Source: Nocardia anaemiae NBRC 100462 (GTDB lineage: Bacteria; Actinomycetota; Actinomycetes; Mycobacteriales; Mycobacteriaceae). Taken from it: a stretch of DNA of 64,000 nt. Below are positions 39,173 to 49,141 of this stretch, in pieces; within the stretch, counting starts at the first letter, position 1; every line of letters begins with the position of its first letter. The notes under the pieces were generated by a model. That model ran no database searches and was not told the DNA's origin. It saw only the letters and a list, made by a program, of their open reading frames with translations. A program made the translations under genes and the position numbers. The stretch lies in the NCBI RefSeq assembly GCF_001612725.1, contig NZ_BDAZ01000001.1:422269-486268 (forward strand), in the 5' to 3' direction.

Positions 39173-40158
39173 CCGAACGAATCCGAGCGCTGCGAGATAG
39201 GTCTGCCGGTGATGCGGCGACGTCTCTGGGTGGGCCCTATCCGGGCGCGTGTTCCCGAGTCCGGGCGCATGCCCCTCCAGATGCGCCCGCCGCGAAAACC
39301 CAAGTGCGACACTTGCACTGGCCCTGTCCCGCGAGCCAAGCGCCGAGCCATCACAATGCTGGATCGCCCTCGTGACCACATAGCCTGGCTCGCGTATCGA
39401 CGCGTCGATACCCCCGACGTGCCGACCCGCAGGCGAAACACTCGGGACAGCCTCGCGAGCCGTCGTTGTGACACGTCGACGCCCCGCGACATGGGACACC
39501 ACATCGGCGCGTCGACCACAGAGCCTGTGGGAATCGCAGGGCAAGACCGCAGGAGCGGTCAGCCGATGCCCGCAAATCAGGACAGCGCGTTGGACGGAGC
39601 GGGGGCGCTGAGACCAGCCCCGCGCACCCGGTCATGCACACACACGGCGCAGCAATGACGTGAGCCTGTCGGATTCGCCGGGCAGACACTGGGGATCGTC
39701 CTCGCAAACGCCTCGCCGTAGTTGCATGTCAACGACCCAGATGGCGGAGCTGCCGAGCGGCTCATTGGGTTCAGCACCGCGACCACTCGGCGAGAACAAG
39801 CAGGTCGACGCCCCGCAACGCGGGACAGCGCGTCCGCTGGAGCGCGGTGCCGCGGCCGACTCCCCGAATGCACTGTCATGCCTGCACATCGGCGCATTGA
39901 CGAACCGGCGTGATCGGAATTACTGCACGCAGCGCCGCGACCGCTCGGCGGGGAACGTGCAAGTCGACATGTCGATGATCCCCAACTCAGGGCAGCGTGG
40001 CGGTGGAGCGGGTTGACGCTGGCCTCGCGGGCGCGTCGGCATGGCCGCACACCGGTGCACCATGGTCCCGGCGCTATCGGAATTGCAGTGCGGCACATCG
40101 GGATCGGCCTTGCGAGCGGAGGGCACCGATGAGTAGAGGCGCCGCAAATGCGCTGGGG
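39173..40158. repeat. Non-coding region with decayed direct repeats
   Basis: No credible gene. Related blocks recur near 39582, 39830 and 39991 (forms of GGACAGCGCGT..GGAGCGGG followed by TCATGC.CACA..CGGCGCA..), about 248 and 161 bp apart, with another partial copy near 39476. The spacing is too long and irregular for CRISPR. It looks like an old, diverging tandem duplication. Confidence 0.5.
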
Positions 40159-41115
40159 TCAGGTTTGTGAGCGGGTGGCGACGAGGACGGCGACGAAGGT
40201 GAGTGCGCAGCCGAGTACGGCTGTTGGGGATAGTCCGGCGCCGGTCGGGGTGAGCAGGTCCAGGGTGATCGAGGCCAGGAGTTGGCCTGCTACCGAGGTC
40301 AGGCCGAGCAGTAGGACGCCGATCCAGCGGACGGTGATGGCAGCCAGGGCGATGAAGGCGACACCGATGAGGCCGCCGAGATAGAGCCATGGCTCACTGG
40401 GGAATTCGGTCGGACAGCCGGTGCCGACCAGGATGCAGGCCTCGATGGCGAACAGGGCCGCGGTGCCGATACCGAAGTTCACCAGGGTGGCGGAGAACGG
40501 GCCGCCGACCGCGCCGACGCGACCGTTGACCGCCTGCTGCCAGGCCAGTCCGATTCCGGCCAGCGCGGGCAAGAGGATCAGCACAGCGGTCGGGCCGGTG
40601 CGCAGCCATTCGGGAACTGCCGCGGAACCGACCGGCGCACCGGACCGTCCCGCAACGGCGAGCAGCACCGCGACCATGGCCAGCGACGCGCCGCCGACGC
40701 GCGAGACAGTGACCGGAGTGCGGCCGTTCGGCGCCAACCCGAGCCGGTCCACCACCAGACTGCTCAGCAATTGGCCGCCGACCGTTGCGACGGTGAAAGC
40801 CGTGACTCCGATCGCCGCAACGGTAAGTCCTTGGCACGCAACAAAGAACGCTCCGCAGAGCCCACCGAACAACTGCACCCGACGCAGCTCACCATCGGCC
40901 ACTGCCCGCCGCACCCGCACCAGCCCGTCCCGCAACCAGGGACTGACCGCGAACGCGACCAGCAACACCACCAGCCCGAGGCCGAAACTGATACAGGCCG
41001 CCGCGATCCCATCCTGCAACCGCACCCCCAATGCCCCATTGATCCGGCCCTGCACCGCCACCCCGACCCCGATGCAGAACCCGAAGGCCAACCCCACCTT
41101 CGCCCGCGCCACCAT
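40159..41115 (-). CDS. DMT-family permease (YdcZ/DUF606-like)
   Basis: 318 aa from the ATG at 41115, which begins the first membrane helix (MVARAKVGLAFGFCIGVGVA). About ten transmembrane helices form two repeated halves (DUF606 type: FGLGLVVLLVAFAVS in the first, VNFGIGTAALFAIEA in the second; GGLCGAFFVACQG and GGLIGVAFIALAA at equivalent places). YdcZ-type DMT proteins export small metabolites; the substrate is unknown. It is a single gene with no adjacent partner. Confidence 0.88.
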   Translation of the reverse strand: MVARAKVGLAFGFCIGVGVAVQGRINGALGVRLQDGIAAACISFGLGLVVLLVAFAVSPWLRDGLVRVRRAVADGELRRVQLFGGLCGAFFVACQGLTVAAIGVTAFTVATVGGQLLSSLVVDRLGLAPNGRTPVTVSRVGGASLAMVAVLLAVAGRSGAPVGSAAVPEWLRTGPTAVLILLPALAGIGLAWQQAVNGRVGAVGGPFSATLVNFGIGTAALFAIEACILVGTGCPTEFPSEPWLYLGGLIGVAFIALAAITVRWIGVLLLGLTSVAGQLLASITLDLLTPTGAGLSPTAVLGCALTFVAVLVATRSQT

Positions 41116-42065
41116 CCCCGCACCGTACCGCCACCCCCGCAATCCCCGACCGAGCCACAACACACCGTCCCGTACATCAGCCACCCATCGCTGGAGATCG
41201 CAGCGCTGAATTCGACCACGAACGCCCGCGCACACATTGACCGAAGGTTGTTCCTCCGATGTGCGTCTTGCGGCTGCCCCATCGACCGAGTCGGCCCGCT
41301 CCCCCAACCAGCCGAGCCGCCACGCGGCATTCACCGGAAGACTCACTCACGAGCCCGACGGCATCGACCCGAGCGACCGTCCTGCCACAACCGCAGACGA
41401 ACCGCGACGCTAATTCCGTTCGCTGACAAGGCCGTGCACCTATTCGGATCGGACACACGGCACCGAGCATTGCTCGTCACGGCGCGACAACCAGGCACAC
41501 CTCGGCACATGCTTCACCCCGCCCTCGCCTATGGCATGCGGCGCGCGCCAGCGCCGCCAGGGCTGTCGCACACCTAGTGATGACCTCGCATAGGCCACAA
41601 GCTATGCGAGACAATCACTAGATATGCGAGACCAGCATTCGGCCGCCTTGCGGGTGCGGCGTGCTGCAATGCCGTATGCGGCGGGCGTCCGAGCGATCGT
41701 CAGGTTTCGATGACGGCGGGCATTCCCGGTGCCCCTGGCGATGGCCTTGTCGAGCACCTTCTGCAGCTCGATTTCAGCGACTCGTGGCGGGGAACCACCA
41801 AGCAAGTTGGTGCGGTAGCGAGCTTTCCCGCCGCGCTCGGAACCCCACCGCGAGATCCGCGCAACTGCCCTCGTCAACGGCTACCCTGCGCTGATCCTGC
41901 GACTCGACGACGGGACGGAATCGCGGGCGCGAGGGCGTGGCGCGACCTGATCGCCGGACAGGCCCACGGCTACCGGTGTCGGATGCGCGACGTGCGCGAT
42001 CGTCCACCGTGCGATGCCGGTCAGTACGGCGCTGCACAAGGCCGCACCGATCGCGACCGGCACGA
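41116..42065. other. Intergenic region, no supported gene
   Basis: About 950 bp upstream of the DMT permease. Overlapping short frames in several phases are Arg/Pro-rich translations of GC-rich DNA without starts or families. It contains the palindromic element at 41574-41621 and leads into the minisatellite. Confidence 0.5.
41574..41621. repeat. Interrupted palindrome with an adjacent third half-site
   Basis: CTAGTGAT-gac-CTCGCATA (41574-41592) is mirrored by TATGCGAG-aca-ATCACTAG (41603-41621) around a 10-base spacer. TATGCGAGAC occurs again starting at about 41624. It could be a regulator site or a small REP-like mobile palindrome. Confidence 0.65.
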
Positions 42066-42284
42066 TCGTTGATCGGGTCACCGACGACAACCGCAATCCC
42101 GACGCCTCGCTTACCCCGCCCGATCGTCGACCGGGTCACCGACGACAACCACGATCCCGACGCCTCGCTTACCCCGCCCGCCCGTCGACCAGGCCACCGA
42201 CGACAACCACGATCCCGACGCCTCACTTACCCCGCCCGCCCGTCGACCAGGCCACCGACGACAACCACGATCCCGACGCCTCAC
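42066..42284. repeat. 58-bp minisatellite, four near-identical units
   Basis: The marker ACCGACGACAACC recurs at 42080, 42138, 42196 and 42254, exactly 58 bp apart. Units differ at a few positions (GGGTCACC/AGGCCACC, TCGCTTACC/TCACTTACC). The array abuts the stop of the MpaB-family gene, and the repeated text includes the TTACCC that forms that stop, so the array may have grown from the gene's 3' end. Confidence 0.9.
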
Positions 42285-43538
42285 TTACCCGGCGCGCAAC
42301 GCAGTACGGGCGGCGTAGGTGTCGTGACGTGCGTAGGTGCGGTCGCCGCCGTTGCGGGCTATGGAGCCGCGGACCAGGCGGGCGCGGATACGGGCGCCGA
42401 GTCGTTCTTGGAGGCGGGTGGCGCCCGGGATGAGTTGGCGGGGCACTTCGATGGCGCCGTTGACTACCGCGGTGGCCATAACGGCGCTCTGGAAGAATTT
42501 GCTGTTCTCCAGGCCGAGGAAGTCGGCGTTGGTCGGGCCGAGGACGATTCGGCTATAGGCGACCATATAACTGGTGATTACCCGGCGGATGAGGCGCTGA
42601 GCGGCGGTGTCGGTGCCGATGAACAGGCCGCCCGCGGCAGGGACCAGGGCTTGGGCCAGGCGTCGGGAGTCCTCGTCCGGGATGAATTCGGTATCGGCGA
42701 GGATCCAGAAAGCACGCCAGGTATCGGTTTCATTGGTCGGCAGGATTTCGGCGTCGATGCCGAGCAAGAAGCCGACATAGCGCCACAGCTGGAATACCGC
42801 GTCCTTCTCCTGCGGCGAAAAGCGCAGACCCAGCGCCTGTGCGCCAACCAGATTCGCCATCGAGAACAGCCCGAGCGTGCCGACGGTCAGCACCTGGTTC
42901 ACCGGATGGTCCCAGGCTTGGTAATCCCAATCGGGGCGTCGATTCATGCCCGCGCGCACCAGTGCGTGCATCAGCCGCACCCGCAGCACGCTCTGGTAGC
43001 CGACCTGATTGCGTTGCAGCCCACCGGGAGTCGTGACGTCCAGCCACCACTGGGTGGTTTCGGCCAGGCGGCGCGGCGCCATGGCATCGAGATCGCCGGT
43101 GCCGACCAGGGTCTTATCCGCGCGGGAGGCCAGATAGCCGCCCATCAGCGCGAACATGCCCATCGCGATCCCGCCCCAGACACTGGTTCGTTCCACGACC
43201 CGGGCGCCGCGGTCGATTTTGGCGCGGTCCAGCCAGTACGGGTCCGACTCGACCTGACCGAAGAACGCCGCCAATTCGGCAGGCGCGTCCGGGACCGCAT
43301 CGATACCGCGCTCCACGGCGATCTCGAACATCCGGCGGCCCTCGCCGACCGGCAGCCGCTTGAACATCGCGACCACGTCGTCCGCGAGCGGATCTCCGAC
43401 CTGCGCGAACCGGCGGAACGAATCCCGCTGCGCCGCGGTGCAGCGCAGGTCGCCGGGAGCCAGCACTGGCACCGCGTACCGGAACGGGAACTCCGTGAAC
43501 AGCGGCGGAGTGGGCAGGAGCTGGTTGTCATGCGTCAT
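42285..43538 (-). CDS. Oxygenase, MpaB/latex-clearing-protein (DUF2236) family
   Basis: 417 aa. The heme-binding core is recognisable: RVERT-like helix (VVERTSVWGGIAMGMFAL), QVGYQSVLRVRLMHALVR with the likely axial His, HPVNQVLTVGTLGLFSMANL and DTWRAFWILADTEF. Members are b-type heme proteins, including rubber oxygenase Lcp and MpaB, which oxidatively cleave isoprenoid double bonds. The substrate here is unknown. It is divergent from a TetR gene 95 bp away, whose operator candidate lies between them. Confidence 0.88.
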   Translation of the reverse strand: MTHDNQLLPTPPLFTEFPFRYAVPVLAPGDLRCTAAQRDSFRRFAQVGDPLADDVVAMFKRLPVGEGRRMFEIAVERGIDAVPDAPAELAAFFGQVESDPYWLDRAKIDRGARVVERTSVWGGIAMGMFALMGGYLASRADKTLVGTGDLDAMAPRRLAETTQWWLDVTTPGGLQRNQVGYQSVLRVRLMHALVRAGMNRRPDWDYQAWDHPVNQVLTVGTLGLFSMANLVGAQALGLRFSPQEKDAVFQLWRYVGFLLGIDAEILPTNETDTWRAFWILADTEFIPDEDSRRLAQALVPAAGGLFIGTDTAAQRLIRRVITSYMVAYSRIVLGPTNADFLGLENSKFFQSAVMATAVVNGAIEVPRQLIPGATRLQERLGARIRARLVRGSIARNGGDRTYARHDTYAARTALRAG

Positions 43539-43620
43539 TGCACTTCACCCATCGGAAGAGAGCTTCGCGCCCAGCACGGCCGAGCACATTCTGACAAGAC
43601 CGTCCCACAAATTCAGATAT

Positions 43621-43640
43621 CTGGCAAGGATCTATGCCAG
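43621..43640. promoter_or_regulatory. Inverted repeat overlapping the TetR start, candidate operator
   Basis: CTGGCA-AGGATCTA-TGCCAG is a perfect 6-bp inverted repeat, and flanking bases extend it by one pair. It covers the ribosome-binding site and the ATG at 43634, where a TetR repressor would block its own synthesis and possibly the divergent oxygenase gene. Confidence 0.5.
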
Positions 43641-44359
43641 AATGGACCGCGATGGCTACTACCTCGCGGTCCTACGGCGGCATACCGATCGAACAGCGCC
43701 GCGCCCGCCGCCGCGCCGCCCTGCTGGACGCCGCGCTCGAGATCATCGGAACCTCGGGATTCGCCAAGCTCACCGTCTCCGGACTGTGCACCCAGGGCAG
43801 GCTCTCCGAGCGCTACTACTACGAGAGCTTCAGCGACCTCGACACTGTGTTCAGCGAGTTGTTCGAGCGCATCGTCGACGAAATCGGCCAGGTCGTGGTC
43901 GGCGCATTCATGGGGACCGATGCCGACATCCACGCCAAGACCCGAGCAGCCATCGCCGCGGCCGTCGACCTGATCGCCGACGATCCACGCAAGGCCCGCA
44001 TCGTCACCGTCGAGGCGCAACTGAATCCGGCACTGCTCATGCGCCGCGCCGAAGTGATGCGCTCGTTCGCGGGCATCATGATGGCGGTCTGCGCCGAGGA
44101 AATCGGTGCCGATATCGTTGAAAGTGCCGGTGACCAAGCCGAATTCGCCGCCACCCACCTGCTCGGCGGTCTCTGGGAAACCACCAACAGCTGGCTGGCG
44201 GGCACCCTCCCGATCTCCCGCGACACGCTGATCGACCGCTCAGCCGACCAATTCCTGCTGACCGCAACACATCTCATCGAGGCGACCCACAGCTCCCACC
44301 GATCACTCATCGGCGACCGCCGCCTCGTATTCCGCAGCGGCACCGATACGACTCGGTAG
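43634..44359 (+). CDS. TetR-family regulator
   Basis: 241 aa. AAGGA sits just before the ATG at 43634 (an in-frame ATG follows at 43652). Helix-turn-helix: RRAALLDAALEIIGTSGFA, then LTVSGLCTQGRLSERYYYES. The C-terminal 150 residues are an all-helical ligand and dimerisation domain. It is divergent from the MpaB-family oxygenase, the usual arrangement for a TetR repressor and its target. Its 3' end overlaps the convergent MFS gene by 57 bp. Confidence 0.9.
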   Translation: MPEWTAMATTSRSYGGIPIEQRRARRRAALLDAALEIIGTSGFAKLTVSGLCTQGRLSERYYYESFSDLDTVFSELFERIVDEIGQVVVGAFMGTDADIHAKTRAAIAAAVDLIADDPRKARIVTVEAQLNPALLMRRAEVMRSFAGIMMAVCAEEIGADIVESAGDQAEFAATHLLGGLWETTNSWLAGTLPISRDTLIDRSADQFLLTATHLIEATHSSHRSLIGDRRLVFRSGTDTTR

Positions 44360-45703
44360 CGAAAACGGGATCAGCAGGGCAATCGCGAGCAGGGACGCAC
44401 CCAGCAGCGCGACCGTCGTCGACATCGACAACCACATCGTGGCGATTGCGGCGAAACCGAATACCGCCAGTGCGACAACCTCCGCCGCGAGGCCGGATAC
44501 CGAGGTGACCGTCGCCCGCGCAGGCCCTTCGATCGCGTCCTGCAACCGCGCCCCCGCCACGACACTGGCGTTGTAGACGATGCCGTAGGAGGCGCCGATC
44601 GCCGTAAAGCCCACGCCCGCAAGCACATACACCGCACCCGGCCAGCGGACGGCAAGACCCGCTACCACCGCACCGCCCACGAACAGCACCCCACCGAGAC
44701 CCACCGCAATCGCCATCGCACGCGCCGACATTCCCTCGGTACGCCCGGCCGATACCGAACCCACCAGCGAACCGACAACCGTAATACCGACCAGAACCGG
44801 CACCACCGCCGTCGCCACCCCGACCTCCTGGGCGAGCAACGCGAAGTACTCATCGAAGGCCGTGACCCCGAACAGCAGCGCGCCCAACGCCACCACATTG
44901 CGCACAGCACGCACCCGAATCGCCTCCCCCACACCGGTTCGCAGCATGTTCAGATACGTCCCGAAGGGCCCTGTCTCGGCGGCGTCGATCGCCACGCGTC
45001 CTGTCTCCGAACTGTGAGCGGCGTGCGGTCTCTCAGCAATATCGCCATCCAGCTGGCCAGCAAAACCGGACGCGCTCGGGTCCCGCATCACGGCCGTCAA
45101 GCCATCCGCAGCTCGAGATGTCTCGGACGAATCCTCCAGATCCTCGACCGCCGAAGCCGACACAGCCTTCGGTGCACTCGGCAACGAGAGCCCGACCAGC
45201 GTGTGCACCGCCGCGAACGCCACGCTGCACCACCCGAGCAACGGATAGCCACCCCAGATATACAACGGCGTCGCACCGAGGATGGCGATCACGATCGCGG
45301 CTTCCGATGCCGCCCTGGCATATCCGATGATGCGCGGATACGCCCGCTGCTCGTTGCGGGCGACGAGTTCGTCGTAGAGCAATGCCTCGAACGTCCCCGA
45401 CACCAGCGCGCCCGAAGTACCCCACAGCACGAAGCCGATCGCGAATCCGAGGTAGGTCGGCAGCACAGTCCAGCAGGTGAAACCGGCGGTCAGCAGCACA
45501 CCGCTCATGACGAGCAGCCCACGCCGTGACACCGTATCGGCCCAGGCACCCGATGGCACCTCGAGCAGGAACGCGGTCGCCGACCACATCGCCAGCAGGG
45601 AAGAGATCTGCCCGGCGCTCAGACCATGATCGGCGAACAACACCGCGTACAGCGCGTACAGCGGAATCAGATCACCGATGCCCTTGAAGAGCACCGCACG
45701 CAC
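44303..45703 (-). CDS. MFS transporter
   Basis: 466 aa from GTG; no earlier standard start lies between it and the upstream in-frame stop. Twelve hydrophobic helices are expected. The first half has LSAGQISSLLAMWSATAFLL and the loop motif GAWADTVSRRGLL. A hydrophilic central loop of about 70 residues separates the halves (DPSASGFAGQLDGDIAERPH). MFS proteins of this type import or export small molecules by proton coupling. Substrate unknown. The 3' end overlaps the convergent TetR gene. Confidence 0.87.
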   Translation of the reverse strand: MRAVLFKGIGDLIPLYALYAVLFADHGLSAGQISSLLAMWSATAFLLEVPSGAWADTVSRRGLLVMSGVLLTAGFTCWTVLPTYLGFAIGFVLWGTSGALVSGTFEALLYDELVARNEQRAYPRIIGYARAASEAAIVIAILGATPLYIWGGYPLLGWCSVAFAAVHTLVGLSLPSAPKAVSASAVEDLEDSSETSRAADGLTAVMRDPSASGFAGQLDGDIAERPHAAHSSETGRVAIDAAETGPFGTYLNMLRTGVGEAIRVRAVRNVVALGALLFGVTAFDEYFALLAQEVGVATAVVPVLVGITVVGSLVGSVSAGRTEGMSARAMAIAVGLGGVLFVGGAVVAGLAVRWPGAVYVLAGVGFTAIGASYGIVYNASVVAGARLQDAIEGPARATVTSVSGLAAEVVALAVFGFAAIATMWLSMSTTVALLGASLLAIALLIPFSLPSRIGAAAEYEAAVADE

Positions 45704-45818
45704 CGTGAGCGCGCGCAGACCGATCCCGCCGGACAGCGACCTATCGAATCAATAGCCGTAGAGAAGCAAACGCATACCGTCAGCCTGCCGAGCCGTCCCC
45801 GAGCCCGTCAAGGGATTT

Positions 45819-47690
45819 TCAGCCGAGCGGCAGCCACCCGTTGGCGGTGTGCAGGTCCCCATCACCGAGCTCCCGATCATCGAGCCCAGGACCGACTCGC
45901 CCGTTCAGATCGGTGATCAGCTCCGAAACCGGATGCGAATCGCTGTAGTGGTAGCCCTGGGCCAGCGCGAAACCGAGCTCCGTCAGCACCGCCGCCTGGT
46001 ATTCGGTCTCCACGCCTTCCGCGATCACCTGCAGGTCCAGCGCACTGCTCAGTGCGGCGATCACGCCGAGCAGCGGCGGCGCGGGCGAATCCGAACGGAT
46101 CGCGGCGACGAAGGACTGGTCGACCTTGAGAATGTCGCTGGGCAGGGTGGCCAGGCGGCTCAGCGACGAATACCCCGTGCCGAAGTCATCGATAGCGATG
46201 CGCACACCCCGCTCGCGCAGGATGTGCAGATTGCCGATGGCCGTTTGGGATTCGGCCGCCAACTCGCTCTCGGTCACCTCCAGCACCAGTTGGTCGGCGG
46301 GCCAGCCGGTGCTGGCCAGGATATCGGCGACGCGGTCCGCATAACCGGTCTCGGCCAGTTCCAGGCCGCTGACATTGACGTTCAGCGTGAGATCCAGCTG
46401 GGCGAAGGTCTCCTGCAGGCGAGCGGCGTCCGCACAGGCCCGACGCAAGACCAGCTCGTCCAGATCGGAGATGAGGTCGTACTCCTCCGCGACCCGGATC
46501 AGCCCCTCGGTGGTGACATCCGGCTGCGCACTCGACGACCAGCGCAGCAATGCCTCGACACCGACCGCCTTACCACCGCCCTCGGTCAGGCTGACGATCG
46601 GCTGGTAGTGCACATCGAGCGCGCCACGGTCGATCGCCTCGCGCAACTCCACCGCCAGCGGCAGCTGCCGCGACGACTCGAGCACCGTCCGATTGCGCCC
46701 CGCCTGCTTGGCCCGGTACAGACCGACATCGGCCCGACTCACCAGCAACGAACCCGATTCACCCTGCTGCCATGAGGTGACACCGGCCGAACAGCCGGTG
46801 GTCACCGATGCCCGTAACTGCTCGGTCAGCAGAATCGCCGCCTGCTCGGTGGTATTCGGCAGCAGCAGCGCGAAGGCGTCGCCGCCGTAGCGAGCCAGTC
46901 GCTGATCCGGCTCGAGCAATTTCGACCAGGTATCGGCGACCCGCTGCAGTACCGCGTCGCCCGCGCGATGGCCGAGATGATCGTTGATCTTCTGGAAGCG
47001 GTCGAGGTCGACGAGCACCAGAGCCAGTCCCTGACCGGTGCGAGTGGCGGTTTCGATCGCGCCGTTCAACGCGCGGTCGAAACCGCGCCGGTTGAGCAGG
47101 CCGGTGAGCACATCAATATCGGCCTCGGATGCCATTCGGGTCAGAATGCCGACGACCACGCCGACCCCGAACGTCACACCCGCCGGAATCAATCCGGACC
47201 ACCACGGCAATGTCGGATGCACCGGCCGCATCGGCATCACCCACAGACACATGGCCATAGCGAAGGCTATGTGCGCGAATGCCTGCGGCCACGCGAAGAA
47301 CAATGCGGCATCACAGGCCACAAATACATAGAAGGAGGCCAGACTGATCGCGCCGACGGTATTCGGGAACGCGTAAACCGCGATTGTCACCAATACCGTC
47401 GCGATCGCGACATAACCATGGTGAATCCCATGCGGCAACCGCGGACCCCAGCCGAGCAGGCTGAGTCCGAGCAGCAGCGCCACCGCGGCGGCGGTACCCA
47501 CCAGCGCTCGATTGCCTTCGCTGCCCGGGGCGATTCCCGTGATCAGCAGGCCGAGCGCGCCCCCCATGACATAGAAGGCCCCGGTGGTCCGGGACATGAC
47601 CATAGCCGTGGCCAACGCAGAAGCGGCCCGCACCCGGGTTCGGGTATCGCCGCGAGACCCGATTCCTCGCACGGTGAATAGCCTAGACAT
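45819..47690 (-). CDS. Membrane-bound GGDEF/EAL protein with degenerate cyclase site
   Basis: 623 aa. About six membrane helices occupy residues 35-185. A GGDEF domain follows (DVLTGLLNRRGFDRAL, LDRFQKINDHLGH, then RYGGDAFALL). The catalytic signature reads GGDAF, with Ala replacing the metal-binding Glu, so cyclase activity is doubtful. The EAL domain (residues about 355-600) looks complete: EALLRW, LNVNVSG, LEVTESEL, DDFGTGYSSL, KVDQSFV, AEGVETE. It should hydrolyse c-di-GMP, with the GGDAF domain possibly serving as a GTP sensor. Confidence 0.9.
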   Translation of the reverse strand: MSRLFTVRGIGSRGDTRTRVRAASALATAMVMSRTTGAFYVMGGALGLLITGIAPGSEGNRALVGTAAAVALLLGLSLLGWGPRLPHGIHHGYVAIATVLVTIAVYAFPNTVGAISLASFYVFVACDAALFFAWPQAFAHIAFAMAMCLWVMPMRPVHPTLPWWSGLIPAGVTFGVGVVVGILTRMASEADIDVLTGLLNRRGFDRALNGAIETATRTGQGLALVLVDLDRFQKINDHLGHRAGDAVLQRVADTWSKLLEPDQRLARYGGDAFALLLPNTTEQAAILLTEQLRASVTTGCSAGVTSWQQGESGSLLVSRADVGLYRAKQAGRNRTVLESSRQLPLAVELREAIDRGALDVHYQPIVSLTEGGGKAVGVEALLRWSSSAQPDVTTEGLIRVAEEYDLISDLDELVLRRACADAARLQETFAQLDLTLNVNVSGLELAETGYADRVADILASTGWPADQLVLEVTESELAAESQTAIGNLHILRERGVRIAIDDFGTGYSSLSRLATLPSDILKVDQSFVAAIRSDSPAPPLLGVIAALSSALDLQVIAEGVETEYQAAVLTELGFALAQGYHYSDSHPVSELITDLNGRVGPGLDDRELGDGDLHTANGWLPLG

Positions 47691-47786
47691 AGAAATTACC
47701 TACAGTTGCCACATCCTGTGAATCCGGCATGGCGAACCCCTAGCTATTTACCTGCAGGCAATGTGGGACGGGCTATTTCGAGATGT

Positions 47787-49049
47787 TTATCGCGGCGGTG
47801 TCAGCACCTCGGTACCGACGAACGGTACCAGCGCTGCGGGCACCCGGACAGAACCATCGGGCTGCTGATGGTTTTCCAGGATCGCCACAATCCAGCGGGT
47901 GGTCGCGAGCGTACCGTTCAAAGTGGCTGCGATCTGCGGCTTTCCGTTCTCGTCGCGATAGCGCACGGCGAGGCGGCGGGCCTGGAAGGTGGTGCAGTTC
48001 GAGGTCGAGGTCAGCTCGCGGTAGGTCTGCTGGGTGGGCACCCAAGCCTCGCAGTCGAATTTGCGCGCGGCCGAACTGCCCAGATCGCCCGCGGCCACAT
48101 CGATGATTCGGTAAGGCACCTCGACGGCCGCCAGCATGTCCTGCTCCCAGGCGAGCAGGCGCTTGTGTTCGGCCGCGGCCTCCTCGGGCGTGGTGAACAC
48201 GAACATTTCGACCTTGTCGAATTGGTGCACCCGAATGATGCCGCGGGTGTCCTTGCCGTAGCTGCCCGCCTCGCGCCGGAAACACGACGACCAGCCCGCA
48301 TAGCGCTTCGGACCGGCGCTCAAGTCCAGAATCTCGTCCGAGTGGTAGCCCGCCAGCGGCACCTCCGAGGTACCGACCAGGTACAGCTCGTCCTCCTCGA
48401 GGTGGTAGACCTCGGCGCTGTGCTGGCCGAGGAATCCGGTACCGGCCATGATCTCCGGGCGCACCAGCACCGGCGGAATCATCATGGTGAAGCCGTTGGC
48501 CACCGCCTTCTGTGCGGCGAGTTGCAACAGACCCAGCTGCAGCAGCGCGCCGTAACCGGTCATGAAGTAGAAACGCGCGCCGGAAACCTTCGCACCGCGC
48601 TCCATATCGAACAGACCGAGCGATTCGCCGAGCTCCACATGGTCCTTGGGCTCGAAGTCGAATTCCCTTGGCGTGCCGATGGTCTCGAGCACGATGTAAT
48701 CGTCCTCGCCGCCCGCGGGGGCACCTTCCTGGACCACATTCGAGATGGCGCGGTGCGCGAGGTCCATATCGGCCTCGGCGGCATGCTGGACGACCTCGGC
48801 CTCCTTGACCTTCGCCGACATCTCCTGCGCATGCTCCAACAGGACGGACCGCTCCTCCGGTGTCGCCTTGCCGATCAGCTTGCCCATCGCCTTGTGCTCG
48901 GCGCGCAGGTTGTCGGCGGTGGCCACCGCCGCACGCCGCGCCGCGTCCGCCTCGAGCAGCGCGTCGACGAGGGCGGGGTCTTCGCCGCGGGCGCGTTGCG
49001 AGGCGCGGACCGCGTCGGGGTTGTCCCGCAGGAATCGGAGGTCGATCAT
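47787..49049 (-). CDS. serS: Seryl-tRNA synthetase
   Basis: 420 aa, full length. The N-terminal long coiled-coil arm (residues about 30-100) binds the tRNA-Ser extra arm. Class II motif 2 is [20 protein letters not shown] followed by QFDKVE, and motif 3 is [18 protein letters not shown]. The enzyme charges tRNA-Ser, and also tRNA-Sec where present. It is transcribed divergently from the aldehyde dehydrogenase gene. The order serS, septum-formation gene, metallopeptidase, histidine phosphatase and pheA matches the region around Rv3834c-Rv3838c. Confidence 0.98.
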   Translation of the reverse strand: MIDLRFLRDNPDAVRASQRARGEDPALVDALLEADAARRAAVATADNLRAEHKAMGKLIGKATPEERSVLLEHAQEMSAKVKEAEVVQHAAEADMDLAHRAISNVVQEGAPAGGEDDYIVLETIGTPREFDFEPKDHVELGESLGLFDMERGAKVSGARFYFMTGYGALLQLGLLQLAAQKAVANGFTMMIPPVLVRPEIMAGTGFLGQHSAEVYHLEEDELYLVGTSEVPLAGYHSDEILDLSAGPKRYAGWSSCFRREAGSYGKDTRGIIRVHQFDKVEMFVFTTPEEAAAEHKRLLAWEQDMLAAVEVPYRIIDVAAGDLGSSAARKFDCEAWVPTQQTYRELTSTSNCTTFQARRLAVRYRDENGKPQIAATLNGTLATTRWIVAILENHQQPDGSVRVPAALVPFVGTEVLTPPR

Positions 49050-49141
49050 GGGTGACCAGCCTAATGGTCACGGTATTGCGGTTTCACGCCGATATACCAG
49101 GATGTGGACCGCCCCGCGGTGTACGCGCGCATAGTTGGCTT

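Noticed and set aside
39476..40110. Possible CRISPR array or coding repeat
   Set aside because: Copies are diverged and irregularly spaced, and no frame stays open across them.
42066..42284. Possible CRISPR array
   Set aside because: The 58-bp units are tandem and nearly identical throughout, with no unique spacers and no cas genes in the window.
41937..43973. Very long plus-strand open frame across the minisatellite and the MpaB gene
   Set aside because: It reads through repeats and antisense to the oxygenase. High GC makes such frames common, and the oxygenase and TetR genes explain the coding signal.
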